64,000 nt of DNA from Mercenaria mercenaria (Eukaryota; Mollusca; Bivalvia; Venerida; Veneridae). Shown here piece by piece: positions 34,151 through 47,217 of this stretch; position 1 is the first letter of the stretch; each line of letters starts with the position of its first letter. Below the pieces are notes generated by a model. It saw only the letters and a list, made by a program, of their open reading frames with translations, was not told the origin of the DNA and made no database searches. The stretch spans positions 71,950,001 to 72,014,000 of the forward strand of contig NC_069371.1 in NCBI RefSeq assembly GCF_021730395.1. Reading direction: 5' to 3'. Both the position numbers and the translations under genes were made by a program.

Positions 34151-34389
34151 TTTGTGGGGGTATAACGACAGAAAGACAAATATTTAAATATATTAAAATG
34201 ATGACTGGAAACATTTCTAAACATTAGAAGTTCATATCCTTGTATATTATTGTACCAGGATAAAAAAAAATAGTCCCAGAACGATCATCAAACCCTAATC
34301 ATTGTATATCGTTTCGTTCCCTCATTTATTTAATTAACGCTATTCAAGGGAAGTAATAACGAACGACTGAAATAACTTGTGTAATAATA

Positions 34390-34790
34390 CAGCATTGGGT
34401 GATGAGTGTCATTATATTTTTGATTGTCCTTTTTTTAATCTGGATAGAAAGAAATACATTCCAATTCATCACCAGATTTCAAATGATAATAATTTTCAAT
34501 GTTGTTTCAAAGTTGTGATGAAACCCTTCTCCTGAAGTTGGCATTATTTACAGAAAAAGTTATGTATGTTACTCAGTGAATCTGTTAATCTGGTGCTAGT
34601 CAGAAATTATTGATTTACGTCAGATATGCATATATCTTCCGTTAAATACCTACAGTAAGATACAGTATTTTTTACATGTATACGTTTTGTTTTATGTACA
34701 TGTATTTGCAAGTAAATGTTGCCTTTACAAGGCTGATGCCCATATGGGCCTAGTTCTTGAATAAAAATCTGAAATCTGGAGAAGAGTTGT
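34390..34790 (+). mobile_element. LINE 3' end fragment
   Basis: The plus strand reads LGDECHYIFDCPFFNLDRKK, which resembles the cysteine/histidine end of non-LTR retrotransposon polyproteins (GDExHYLFxCP). A non-coding tail ending AATAAAAATCTGAAATCTGG follows. Short and decayed. Confidence 0.6.
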
Positions 34791-34799
34791 CCCGTCCAA

Positions 34800-35430
34800 T
34801 GTATTTTCTGCGACTGAAATTATTTGCAGATGATACAACTTTAACAAGTTCGAGATGTTCTGTGAAGGAAGTTCATGCAAATCTCCAAACTGACCTTGAC
34901 AATGTTAACACATGATGCACACAGAAGGCAATGGTATTAAATGTTGCAAGAACTACAGCAATGTTTGTTTCATTAAAAAACGAAATAACGTAACCTAGTG
35001 CTAAAAAGCAGGAAATGGGATATTCTGAAAATGAAGCATTGCTATTTTTATTATTATTTTTTTTGCCTGCATTTTGCCATATTTAGACTATTGCTGCACA
35101 ATTTGGGCAACAACAGCAATGACTTGATCACAGAATTGAAAAAAAAGCTACCAGAACCATTTTAGATAAAAGCTATGATAGTCCATCTGTTGCTTTGGAT
35201 GAAATGGTGAACGAATGAAATACCAAAAAGCAATACTCGTGTTTAAGTATATAACTGAACAGTCTTTTCCAGCTTACATAAAGGAAAAAAACCAAAGTAC
35301 AAATCAAAGACATCTGTTAGTTATTCTGACCTAGTTTTTTTCCAAAAACCAGTGAGATACTTATGGAATTTCAAGCTTCATTTGTCAAGCAACAATTCTC
35401 CTCAATATCCTAACTCTGTGTAACCAGGTA
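34800..35430 (+). mobile_element. LINE reverse transcriptase remnant
   Basis: LFADDTTLTSSRCSVKEVHA matches the catalytic FADD region of non-LTR reverse transcriptases, followed by a degraded thumb/C-terminal region (ATRTILDKSYDSPSVALDEM) of jockey-like type. Several stops and frame changes show it is dead. The N-terminal domains are absent. Confidence 0.7.
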
Positions 35431-35473
35431 TGTTGGTGCATATATTCAGTTAGAACATGTACAAATAAGTGAT

Positions 35474-35611
35474 TTGAGCCGCACCATGAGAAAACTAACA
35501 TCGTGCATTTGCGACCAGCATGGATACATACTGTTCGCTTTCAAAGCCTATTGCAATTAGAGAAACCGTTAGCGAACAGCATGGATTGCAAATGCATTAT
35601 GTTGGTTTTTG
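35474..35611. mobile_element. palindromic MITE, internally deleted copy
   Basis: Starts TTGAGCCGCACCATGAGAAA and keeps the loop words (TTCGCTTTCAAAGCCTATTG; GAGAAACCGTTAGCGAACAG) of the elements at 41284, 42912 and 63491, but loses most of both arms and the right end. Confidence 0.75.
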
Positions 35612-35840
35612 TTACTATACGAGTTCATAGTGTTTATTGTTTAAACATTAAATTGCATGTGTTCGGAATAATTAAGTATTCATTAAATGTAAACCTTGTT
35701 TATCATTGTTTCGTTTAATGTTTTATCGCCTGTATATTATGTATGTATTCTGAGGCCCACATGGAGGATCGGAAAACCAAATGTGCAGCCTCATTGCATA
35801 ATACTTTACTTATTTATTTACTTACAATGCATTAACAGTG

Positions 35841-37359
35841 TTAAGGAGGTAGGTTACCTTTATATTTGTATGTGCGCATGTCCAACCGGAAGCTAACGTG
35901 ACGATTTACGACGACGTTTACGACAAACTAAATGTGTTTGAATATTCATTCTTCTGAAAACAAATCATAGACCTGTCTTCGATCTGACGCTTTGTGGTTT
36001 AATAATGCAGAAATAATGAATAAATTGCCGCAGAAACGCTTCAAAACAATGTTGCCTTAAAATGACGTCATTGACGTCATGACGTTACGTGTCAGTTACC
36101 GCGCAAAATTAATAGCTTTTATCTTGAAAGTACGTAATTCTGTGCATTTTCTTCTTTCAAACTATTTTCAAATAACCATTATTTGCTGAAATGTTTTTTA
36201 TGAGTCTTTTGCTCTGAATAATAATCAATATTTTGCTTCTTTTATGTAGTTATATTGAAATGTTATGCGGAATGTAAGAAAATGGATGATGGTAACCAAT
36301 GTTATTTGGAATATAGTTGGGTGAGAGGTTACTTGTTACGGCCATTTTCAAATAAAAAATCTAGCAGTTTGATTTGTAATACCTATTTTTCAGGTTCCGT
36401 TGATAATTTGTTACTTATATACTAAAACTAAGATCTAAAATTGTTCAAATTTCACTAGAAAATTGTTGTTTCTTTAATTAAATTGATGTTACCATGGAAA
36501 CGAAGCCCGTGACCTATGTATCTAAATGTAAAATTCAAAAGCGTTGACACTAGTCTATTTAAGAAACACAGCTTCGGCTTTTTATTTTCTTTTCAACAGT
36601 ATCCATGAGAATAATAGTAGCATGCTGAACGATTTTTCCATGAAAAATGCCAGACGGGGGATACTGCTGTAAATATTCTAAGCTTAGAAATTTGTTTGAA
36701 TAAATGCAGATAACACGAAAATATAACTTATGTTAGAAATAATATGTTTTAAAGGTACATCAACTAGAAAGATAATCTTATTCAATATTATTTTATAAGA
36801 AATTACGACAAAAAGCAAGATATAAGCCATTTTAAACATCTCTGTTGCCATAGTTACTTTAAACTTTAAGAAAAATAGGGTACCATGTATAGTGCTTGGT
36901 ATTTTGCTAATAATATTTTCCAAATATTCCATATTGGTCATTAACAGAATGGCACTGAAGCCGTCGAAAACCCCTACTTTCATACATAGTTGTTTAAAAA
37001 TGAGAGAAAATGCGTTACCATGGAAACACGAGCCCCGCGACATATACATTTTAAGCTTATATTAGAAAGCTAACGTGCATACTAGTAAAATTATAGATTA
37101 TGCTGACTTCTACGGATATCAATGAAACTAAAATACACTGAAAAGTGTTAAATATCCGTATTTTCCTTCTTCTTTCAATATGAAATACCTTTGGAGGGCC
37201 ATGTTCTTCAAACCTGGATAAAAATTGAAATTGAAGGGACAGAGACAAACGAAACTGAGATTTAAGCAGTTAAAACTTCATATTACACGAAATACAAAAA
37301 GATGCTGCGGTTCAACTAATTTGAATTTAGCCTTGTAACAAGGTAACCTACCTCCTTAA
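35841..37359. mobile_element. 1.5-kb TTAA-ended non-autonomous DNA element
   Basis: A perfect 20-bp terminal inverted repeat: TTAAGGAGGTAGGTTACCTT at 35841-35860, its complement at 37340-37359. If TTAA is the duplicated target the termini are GGAGGTAGG...CCTACCTCC. No transposase domain seen. Three overlapping CRE-like words lie near 36065. Confidence 0.8.
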
Positions 37360-37879
37360 TTCGAAAAGTACGAACCAGGAGAACCTCTGCTGCTATAAGT
37401 AAGGTGAAGTGGACAAAATATGCAAACTTTTAAACTGAGGATGGGTCGGGGATATCAAAAAGAATTAACATAAAATTTATGTTTATTTCCTACGAGAGAC
37501 AATACGACATAGGAGGTTTTTACACGTGCAACATACTAGACTCTCCTGAGCATCATCATAGAAGTTTTAAGAGTCGATGATTTTACCCCAAAATATCCGT
37601 GATATCGCCAACATTCTGTATCCGAGTCACATATAGGTGCATTTAGGTCAACGCCTCTGCAGTCTTGGTATCACCAACCGCTGCCATAGTGTTCAGCACA
37701 ATTTAATGTTGAATGTATGTCTTGTTCATGGTCATAGGTACTGAATGGGGAAAAATAGTAGCCTAAACCGTTCCCTGAAATAATAATCGGCTTTAGAGAA
37801 TCAACAATACACAACTGAAAATCGGTATCTCGAATTCCAAAAGATCGAGCGGTTTAGTTTGAGATAATCGAAGTTCGCT

Positions 37880-38489
37880 TTAAGGTAGTTCTGCACGTTT
37901 GGATCGAATTTTTTTCTACAATGTAGAATTTGATTAAACTCTGATTTTTCAAAACTTCAGAATATACCTAGAAAATTCAGCAAATAAAAAGGATAGGGTC
38001 GTGTGCTTGATTTTTTGCTAGAGTGATTTGAACAATTTGGACCTCACGCATTTTTTTATACTGGAAGTCTATGGGAAAATAGCAACATTCATAACATTTT
38101 CGCGAAAATAAAATTTTCCACAATGTAGATTTTAATGATACTTCTCACAATCGTAAATAAACATATGGCCTATAATATAGTGAAATAAAATGTATAGGTC
38201 CGCGTGCTTATTTCTGAGATATTTGGCCATGATTAAAGTGAACCGCCTATTTGAAGCTAATTTTAAGACATTATTTTGAATTATTTTACGTGTCAGATGT
38301 TTTAATATCATATTTTTACTTTAGAAAGATAGTAACTGTTACAATTTAATAAATTTATTCAAAGGTTGCCATTAATTCATAAACTGATTTTCATTTCCGT
38401 ACGCCGAATCCAGGCTTTATTCTACGTTTTCCGGATAAATGACGTTACGCTATCACTTCCGGTTTATCAAACGTGCAGAACTACCTTAA
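37880..38489. mobile_element. 610-bp TTAA-ended MITE
   Basis: Terminal inverted repeats of 22 bp are perfect, starting TTAAGGTAGTTCTGCACGTT at 37880 and closing at 38489. No coding sequence. It sits in the last intron of the FReD pseudogene, where the missing exon would be expected. Confidence 0.85.
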
Positions 38490-38820
38490 AGCAGCATGCC
38501 CCCAGAAGTATATATTTTGTTTTTAGATATCTTGAAATAAAAACTATATTTCTTAAGAAGGCTTTAAAACTTAATTACTAATAAACTTTATGTTACGGAA
38601 ACACATGAACATTTGCTGCTTTTTCTACTTTTTTACGATGAAAATCGAAAAGCGTTTGTCAGGTTTCTTCTCTAGGTAACTGACTGTCTCGATTATAGAT
38701 ATCTATATTTCGAAGTCATTATTCACTACTTCAGCTATAGTACGACGACGAGCTATAGTACGACGACAAGAAAACGTCTTTATTGTCGCGGCGGTCCGAG
38801 GTTAGATTCCCGACGCGATC

Positions 38821-38856
<36 letters not shown>

Positions 38857-40200
38857 ATATGAATTTTTTTTTAAATATTTTAGAAACAAAAATTCATCTT
38901 CTGATGTTCATAACATGACCAAACTTCAATTTGAAAGAAAGATTATTTTAGCCAAATCTGGAGGCCAGTGTCTTTAAATTGTTTTTTTTTTTTTTTTTTT
39001 TTTTGTGCACCTGTTTTCGGGACGGGATTTGAAAATACTAGTATCGTCGAGATAGCCGGAATTTTGAGATAAGAGAGCTCGAAATATCGAGTTTCAACTG
39101 TATTTACAACTTTTAGTCATTAGTCGTATACGGTGAATACAAATCGAGGGGTGTGAGCGAGACTGTAACAAGTGTTCCTTTATATAATATGCTCATACAA
39201 CGCTATCGCTGTGACCTCTCAAATTGCAGACAGTTGATCAAAATAAAGTAAATTTGGGTACCTCAACGTCGTTTGTTCGTGCGTCCGAGTGTGCACAAAA
39301 CAAAAACTTACTGATAAATATAGATATTACGTAACATATTCAAAACAGGTTAATTTAATTCCATTATTCTGGAACGTAGTATTCACTGACAAGATGATGT
39401 ACATGTACAAGCTTTGTAGTTTTTTTTGTTTTTTTTTTCACAGAGATATGACGAGTTTATTGTAACTCTGGATGAAAAAAAACTATGTAAAATGTGCTTT
39501 TTATGGTTATCTTATGTTAAACAATACTGACCAGCTGTTCGCTTGTATCTGAAAATACGTAGCCATAATCTGCATGTCAGATGTTCGGTTTGCCAGTTCA
39601 TAGATGTTTTCTAAACCTAAATGAAGAATACAACTGGTCTTGTATATGATTCATAAATTGCTAAATCCATTTAGCAAGTTTAATCAAGACATAAAAGGCG
39701 TATGCAATGTACTACGAATGGATGACAATGAGAGAAATGGTAACAGATCAAGAAGGATAATTACGAACTGGTAATTTGTAAATTATAAACATAGTTGTCT
39801 CCCATTCATTTACCGGGTATCATATTTGAAATGATGAAAAATTACAGCACATAGTAATAGTTCATCAACAAAGTTATGTGTATAAACTGTACTATATGCA
39901 TTTATTCAAAATAGTACATGTGTATTGAAACATAGTATAGATATGTATTTCCATTTAAATATGAATTTTTACAGGTGACTTTTACAACGAGCCGTTTAAA
40001 TAATTATTTGTAGCTCTACATAATTTTTGTTACTTAGTCGATTTAAAAACATTTCATGAGAAATTTCTCCTTCTAAAGTAGAAATCTTAAGATAAAAATA
40101 TTCTATCGACAAATGGGCATTAGATACGATTTGTTTTGTTTTGCGCATTTAAATCATATTCTCTGTAATGTTCTAATTATATACATGTATAAACATTCGG
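38490..40200. other. intronic stretch with poly(T) and TE debris
   Basis: Two poly(T) runs (38827-38855; 38983-39003) and a B-box-like GGTTAGATTCCCG at 38802 suggest SINE debris. The word TCGAGTTTCAACTGTA with GATAAGAGAGCTCGAA recalls a dispersed repeat also seen near 37820. No FReD exon is found here. Confidence 0.4.
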
Positions 40201-40321
40201 ACCCTTAAAGGGATTTGTATGTTAGATGACTGTCTAAGACAGGCTTGCTTTATACTACAGAAAATGGGGCCGGTAGGGTGGGGGCATTTTTGAGAGTGTA
40301 TGGTGGCAGCATATGGTTTGT

Positions 40322-40349
40322 ACCCCCCCCCCCCACCCCCCCACCCCCT
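40322..40349 (-). other. G-rich tract on the minus strand
   Basis: Runs of C broken by single A (complement: repeated G runs of five or more) fit a G-quadruplex pattern on the transcribed-gene sense strand. Confidence 0.5.
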
Positions 40350-40527
40350 CGAAAAAATGGCAGAAAAATTGTTATTTCTCAGAAAAGATATAGATAAGGA
40401 AAGAAGTCAATTTGGGAGAACGTATAGATGCACTGATATGGATCTGATGTGACGTCTGTTTTTCTTTTTTTTTGTTTGTTTTTTTTTCATTTTGTTTTGT
40501 CTGAAAATCTGGGTAGGTTTAGCAGGC

Positions 40528-40566
40528 CGCCCCCACTCCCACCCCACTCCCACCCCCACCCCCGCC
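40528..40566 (-). other. second G-rich tract on the minus strand
   Basis: Repeated CCCCA/CCCA units give four or more G runs on the complement. It lies about 180 bp from the tract at 40322, in the same intron. Confidence 0.5.
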
Positions 40567-41283
40567 ACGTCCGCCCCTTTTTCCAACCTCCTCCTAACTT
40601 TGAGTTCGCCCCTACGCCACTATTTACAGTATGATACAGGCATGTATACATTCTTAAATCAGGCACGCTATACGCTAGTGCGATACAGGAAACAGGAGTC
40701 ACTTTTCACGAATACAGATAAGTGATCATTACCAGCACACAAATACATACAATGTTGGACAGGAAGCAGCAAGTAAAACGTTGTAGTCATGTTTCAGTAC
40801 TTACCTAACCAGTATTCTCCCGAGGCATTCCCAAACCCTTTCGTGTAACTGTCAAAGCTCTGGTTAAAATTTTCTGATCCGTCGAATCTATGTTGAAAGA
40901 CCTGTAAACAGTCTTAACTTCAGCATTTAGTTACAAAGGGGGATGAGGGTGGAGGGAGAGGGGAGCAAAACGTAGAAACTTGCCACTGCTTTCAGACACT
41001 GGTCTTCCAACTTAGTTCTATCATCTTTAAAAAAAAAACTATAATCATCTGATACAGAACTATAGATGTTTTGAAAAAAAAACTATTGTTTCTTTAGTGT
41101 TAATACGCTAGGTTTCGAAGTAAGGATACATATCAAGCAATCATATGATAATCAAATCAGTTTCATATGTGGCGATATTGCCAGTATAAGATACTTTGCT
41201 AAACCTAATATTATATGTTACTTTATCCATGGCTAAGCAGACACCTGCATTTAGCAACAATTTACCTTAGAAAAATGGACATT

Positions 41284-41520
41284 TGAGCCGCGCCATGAGA
41301 AAACTAACATAGTGGCTTTGCGGCCAGCATGGATCCAGACCAGCCTGCGCATCCGCGCAGTCATGTCAGGATCCATGCTGTTCGCTTTCAAAGCCTATTG
41401 CAGTTAGAGAAACCGTTAGCGAACAACATGGATCCTGACCAGACATCGCGGATGCGCAGGCTGGTCTGGATCCATGCTGGTCGCAAAGTCACTATGTTGG
41501 TTTTCTCGTGACGGGGCTCA
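41284..41520. mobile_element. palindromic MITE copy 1
   Basis: A foldback of about 237 bp: TGAGCCGCGCCATGAGAAAA ... CAGCCTGCGCATCCGCGCAG on one arm and its complement on the other, around a loop with TTCGCTTTCAAAGCCTATTG. It lies about 95 bp from the first FReD exon. The apparent peptides from it are not genes. Confidence 0.9.
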
Positions 41521-42911
41521 TTTTATTCTAATTGTAATTTATCTTAAGCAACCACATGTCTCAATCTCCCTGATTAGTTGCTTGATTTATACAGGTTTGA
41601 CTGTATCATACTTACTGTCCAACCACCGCCGTCAATATCCATCTCACAAAACACTTCCAAATACTGATGTGTTCTCCATAGATGTATTCCATACACACCG
41701 GATGTGTTTCCAAGGTTCATGTTCAGGATATCGTAACAGTCAGTGGGAAAAACTACAGATTCGTATAAAAAAAAATAAAGACATTTTTGTCGGAAATGCT
41801 TTAAAATGCATTAGTTTCTCAACATTATAATAACACGTGCATTCTTGCGTTTTCAAATTTATAAAACAAGTAAAAATCTCTGTTACATACGCATAGCTGT
41901 TACATTTTCTACGTTCGAGTAATCATAAATATATGTTATCATCAAGGAAACGTCAATAAACTTATTGTATCTGACACTGAAGACGACGATAGAAAAGTAT
42001 AAAAGACCGCAAATCATTTTAATCACAAAAAAGTTGATGTGACGCTTTATTACCGGCCGCAGGTATATTGGAATGCAACAAGTAGTAAAGCACATGGAGA
42101 CTGGGCGATTTCACTTGATATTTTACCGATTTGCGATTGGCTTATCGCATTTATGGAACGCCCTTATTGCAATAAAGCTGACACTCTGTATGATATATAT
42201 AGAGAATGTCTTGTGACCTGAATTCCTTATTTATTATTTCATATAACTTATTAAAACTTTCAGTGGTGATCAATATTGATACCTAGTTGTGCATAAGGGA
42301 TTTTTAAGATTCCTCTTTGTTTAATTTCATTGATTATGGTCTTGAGTTTGTTTTTTGTTTTTGTTTTTTTTTGTTTGTTTTTTTGCTCTATATGTCAATT
42401 AAGTCCAAGTGAAGGCATGAATCACATTTGTAATAGTTCTAGTAAAGTATTTCAATAGTCAAGAAATGTGGCCTGTTGAGCTAAAAGTTATGCCATACAT
42501 GGAAGGGAAATATATTGTTATTTTTGCTCAGAACAATAACTTTCGGAATTAAGAAATATATATTTCATAGGTCTACTTGTACAACATGTAGAATGGAGTT
42601 ATTTTTCCTATGTAAAGCGTAATGGTATGATAAAAAAAACAAGTACGATATTCACTCATAAGTTACTTTTTAGCCTGGTATAACTTCTGGCCGCAGGAAA
42701 TCTTTCGACTTGTTTACATTTTGTTTTTGAATTAACAAGAAGTCGTCGAATTCGATTGAACGAACGGCTGTTATTGACAATTCGAATAAATTACAATATA
42801 GTATATAGAGGTTATTACTGTTTGATATAACAAATAGTTATACATCTTATAAATTTGCTTCCGTAACCTGATACAGCTCTAATTACATATGTTTCCACCA
42901 TTAATATCACT

Positions 42912-43156
42912 TGAGCCGCGCCATGGGAAAACCAACATGTGGCTTTGCGACCAACATGGATCCAGACCAGCCTGCGCATCCGCGCAGTCTGATCAGAATC
43001 CATGCTGTTCGGAGTGTTCGCTAACGGTTTCTCTAATTGTTGTAGGCTTTGAAACAGAACAGCATGGATCCTGACCAGACTGCGCGGATGCGCAGACTTG
43101 TCTGGATCCATGCTGGTCGCAAAGCCACTATGTTGGTTTTCTCATGGCACGGCTCA
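42912..43156. mobile_element. palindromic MITE copy 2
   Basis: Same family as 41284, 245 bp, both arms complete. It ends about 40 bp from the EGF exon. Confidence 0.9.
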
Positions 43157-43249
43157 TTTTTTCTTTGCTTAGATACTTGACTGCTGATAGCACTTACACA
43201 TGTTGCAATTTTTCCCTTCATATCCCGAATCACATACACATACATAACC

Positions 43250-43530
43250 ATTATTTTGGTTAAAGCATGTCCCATGTTCACAAGGTTGTGCGTCACAAGG
43301 TGATGCTAAAGAAAAGATGTCAGTCTATATACATTCGCATTCATTATTTTAGTCAAAACATGTCCCGTATTCACAACGTTGTGCGTCGCAGTGCGATGCT
43401 GCTAGAAAAGATGACGGAGCATATACATTCGTATTCATTATTTTAGTTAAAGCATACTCCATGTTCACAAAGTTGTGCGTTAAAAAGTGTTGTTGCTAGA
43501 AAAGATGAACGTATATGTGTATGATATTCA
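43250..43530 (-). repeat. 93-bp triplication of the EGF exon 5' part and its acceptor
   Basis: Units start at 43250, 43343 and 43437 (ATTATTTTGG/ATTATTTTAG). The first holds the in-use acceptor and the CDAQPCEHGTC half of the EGF exon. The second reads CDAQRCEYGTC then a stop; the third is more worn. Upstream units are therefore dead half-exons. Confidence 0.8.
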
Positions 43531-46500
43531 AAGTTCATTAAGCTGGTGATGCATTTATGCATTATGCCAATTGTCAGAAATGATAAACCACACATATTTT
43601 TTTAAATGCAGCAACATTTCGAGGGAAATAATTACTTCACAAGTAAAGTAGATTTGTTATTCCAGCCCTTTTCGACGGGTAGGTATTACAATATGAGTTT
43701 TGTTTAAAAGAAAACAACGAAATATACCTAAGCTTTCGAATCCCAAGGAAGATTTTCTACCTGGCAATTGCAAATGCATTGGAAAGCTGAGAACCAGCTA
43801 CTAGTATTGCAACATATTAACCCAAAGATACTCTTCTAAATCAAGGTTGTTTTCTTTTTGCGTAACTGCTTGACGGTATTCCAGGATTTGACTTCGCAGA
43901 TATTTCAATCTTAGTTATGTTGACCATAAGCATGATAAACGGTCTGCTGAAAGATTACATTGCTGATATTTATTTGAACGTTGAAGGTAATTAATGAATC
44001 AAAACATGAACAAAGTTCCAATAGACACAACCACGTTAAACGAATGCAGACCCTTACTATGAAATCTTAAAGTATCGTGACAATATACACAACATATATA
44101 GACAAAGTAAACAATACGTTTGTAGACAACACGAAAAACAACAATAAATGTCAGAACACATTTGGGTACCGCCTAAGAACGGCCAGCGGCAAAAACAACA
44201 CTCGTGAGTTTGAAGTTGGCATACAATATTTTCCGGTCAGTATAATCGTGTTATAGGTTCATGTGATCTTACGTGCGATAGTATGTGTCCCATTGCAGCC
44301 CTTGTTACAAAGATCCCCGTCACAACATCCTCCGCAGACGACATCTTTAATTGTACGGACATAAATACTAGGTTGATCACGAGCATCTTTCAAATCGCGA
44401 CCCACTATTGACGCACTGCTAACACCAGTAGATGTACAAGTCTGAAATATAAGCACACCGGTTCATTTTCCGGTTAAATACATTTGCATAGTTTACATAA
44501 ATAACGCCAAAATGATAAAATGTATTTTGGATCTTTCAGGGCAGTGTATCTGCAATGAAAACACATGCAGTACTTACTTAAAAATTGGTATCAGTCGACA
44601 TCATGTTTGAGCATCAATTCCTCATCCTTATTTTTCATTCGATATTATATTGTCAGTTTGTAATAAAAAGACCTACTAATATCAAAAGATGTTTGTTTAG
44701 TTTGTTCAAAAGATGGTTGTTATGCTAAGCATGAAACTGACTGATCGATGTATGTTGCTATCTATCTATTCTCTAATTTTACCAACAATATAAAAAAAAT
44801 GTTGTTACTACATATATTAATACGTATGATATATAACTTACTGTGACGTGGCCATTTCAAGTAAATACAAAAAGCATAGACATCTACCTGCGCGTGTATA
44901 TATAATAAATTCTTACGTGTCTGTTGGAGCATCTGCCTGAATAAACAAAGTCCCCGAACTCCTTCCGAACGGTATCAACAATTTCTGTATTTATATTTAA
45001 GTGTTCCGGTTGCACATGCGCACATTAAAATTTTGTGGTATACTACATCCTTACTAACCAGATTAGCCCGATTGATACTTTATAAATGGTATCAGTAATA
45101 GGAAGACCAAGATGAAGCAAAGCACATGCCCTGTAATGTTTTTACTGCACTGAACAAAACAGTTAACCTGACACTTGTTATTTTGCCAATATCTTAAAAC
45201 ATGACCGGAAGTACTTTTTTGAAAATTAGGGTGCGCTTAGAAAAATTAGTCGCGTGTAACATCTCAAAGTTTCAACAAAGCATATAATTTATTCAGTCAA
45301 AAGTACACTAACATGGCTGGAATTTAAAACTAGCGATAAATGTTATCATTAAAAACAAAACAAGTTGTCGCTTTCTTAAAATTCAACTTTCCCGTTATTT
45401 TTGTGACTTTTAAAAATGGGATTGGTAGTAAAATGAATAGAATATATCTTTGCGTGATAGAATGTTTTTGAAAATTTGAACTTTTATTTACAAGATCTTG
45501 ACCAAAATATATGTATAATTTAGAAAAAAAGTACAATCAGTATTTTGTTTTAATATTGGCAAAAGATTAAATGACTAGTAGGTTGTTTTGTTCAGTTTAT
45601 TTCATAATTTGGGGCAAATGTGATTAATAACTCCACTTACTTCTCCCTGTTCGCAGAATTCTACCGTGCCGCACGAGTTAACGTCTACTTGAACTGGACA
45701 GTGGTAGCCTACTGGACCCCGAAGTGGTGGATAACCTATAACAATATATAATTACTCACTGAATGCATACCCAAATGTTGGTTTTATTTATCAAATAGTC
45801 AAAGCTTCTGAGTGTTTTGTTTTTCGCCTGATTTATCACGGTTTAGAGTTCAGAAGCGCTGTAATTGAACCACGAGGACGTGGTTACGAGTGGTTAAATA
45901 TTCAAGCATTTGAACGATGAAAGTGAGAATAGAAATATCTGGCCCGAGGTAGCTGTTATGGCGTTAACAAGGCTCTGCTAAGCCAGTTATTTCCATCCGC
46001 ATCATCAACTAGTGATATATTCTTTTTTCTTGCAGGCCGTATTCTTTAATTAATAGAACTGAAGTAAAAGAATGCTTTTCTTTTGAACATTAATTATAAT
46101 TTAACCTATTTCTCCGCATCCAGCGGCGTTACACAGATTTGAATCACAACACTCGTGACAACTTCCAGTGTTTGAACCCCGGCTAGTCGCATTCAGGCAT
46201 TTCTGAAACGAAAATCAAGATAGATAATACAGATCCGAAAACATATACATTTGTACTAGCAAACAAAATTAATTAGAAATTGACCCAGTTATTACAAGAA
46301 CAAAGAAATATTTGAAAGTTTGTATTGATCAAGCAACCATGGCCTTTGCGTGGTTTATCGTCTGATTGACCACGGTTCAGAGTTTGGATTCGTAGGAAGT
46401 AGCTACCTGTACGCAGAAACGCAGTTGCGTACTAATCGTTTGAAATGATGAAAAATAGAAGGTCCAAAAATGGAATAAAAATGATTGAGGGGGGGGGGGG

Positions 46501-46593
46501 TAGCTAGTAGATGTAAATTACTTCTCTTTTTTAATCCAAACATAATGTCAATGTCTCGAAATGGCAAAGGAACAAATGGAAAGACGTAATTAG

Positions 46594-47045
46594 TTGAAAC
46601 CATTATGTGAAACGCGATGGGCTGCACGTTCTGAAGCATTATACACGTTCAAATCGGCATTTTCTATAGCCTACTCAACTTCCGGACAGTTGGTCGCAGA
46701 ACATGGGGATTCAAAGGTTAGAACGTATCAATGCACCATTGAGAAGTTTGACTTAATTGCGATATTAGTTACAACTGAACATGTTCTATCAGGCCTTGTC
46801 GGTCTATGTAATCTTGTATCTGGCAGAGACTAGTCGATGAAAAACACGCTGGGTTGGAAATAATAAGGCCTCGTCCAACATCACCCAAACTCAACGTTTA
46901 TACAATTCTGAACGTGTTTGCTTCCATGCCAGTGTCAACTGCTACAGCTGAGCGATCATTTAGAACCATGTGTCGGGTGAGACCTACCTAAGGAGCGCTA
47001 TGATAACTAAGAGGCTTTCTGGTTTAGGGCTCCTGAACATGTTTT
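46594..47045 (+). mobile_element. hAT transposase remnant
   Basis: LCETRWAARSEALYTF matches the RW-containing core of hAT/PRKRIP-type transposases. The hAT dimerisation motif follows (ASMPVSTATAERSFRTM, then YLRSAMITKRLSGLGLLNM in another frame). Stops and a frameshift show it is inactive. It lies upstream of the FReD gene's exon D, inside its intron, on the opposite strand. Confidence 0.8.
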
Positions 47046-47052
47046 CGTTGTT

Positions 47053-47217
47053 GTTGGATTTAACGTTGCACCGATACATGGCAGGTCATATGGCGGCTTT
47101 CCAGCTTTTTAATGGTGGCCGGAGGAAGACCCCAGGTGCCCCTCTGTGCATTATTTCATCTCAAGCGGCACCTGGGTAGAACTGCCGACCTTCCGTAAGC
47201 TAGCTGGATGACTTCCT
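47053..47217 (-). mobile_element. SINE fragment (tail and central domain)
   Basis: Shares GGAAGACCCCAGGTGC, GTGCATTATTTCATC and CCTTCCGTAAGC with the element at 25215 and has the same TTAACGTTGC tail. The tRNA head is missing. It abuts the hAT remnant. Confidence 0.7.

Noticed and set aside
34390-35430. Active LINE
   Set aside because: Only short C-terminal pieces with several stops remain.
41329-41511. Peptide frames such as MDPDQPAHPRSHVRIHAVRF, also at 42815-43111 and 63639
   Set aside because: They come from the arms of palindromic MITEs present in four places.
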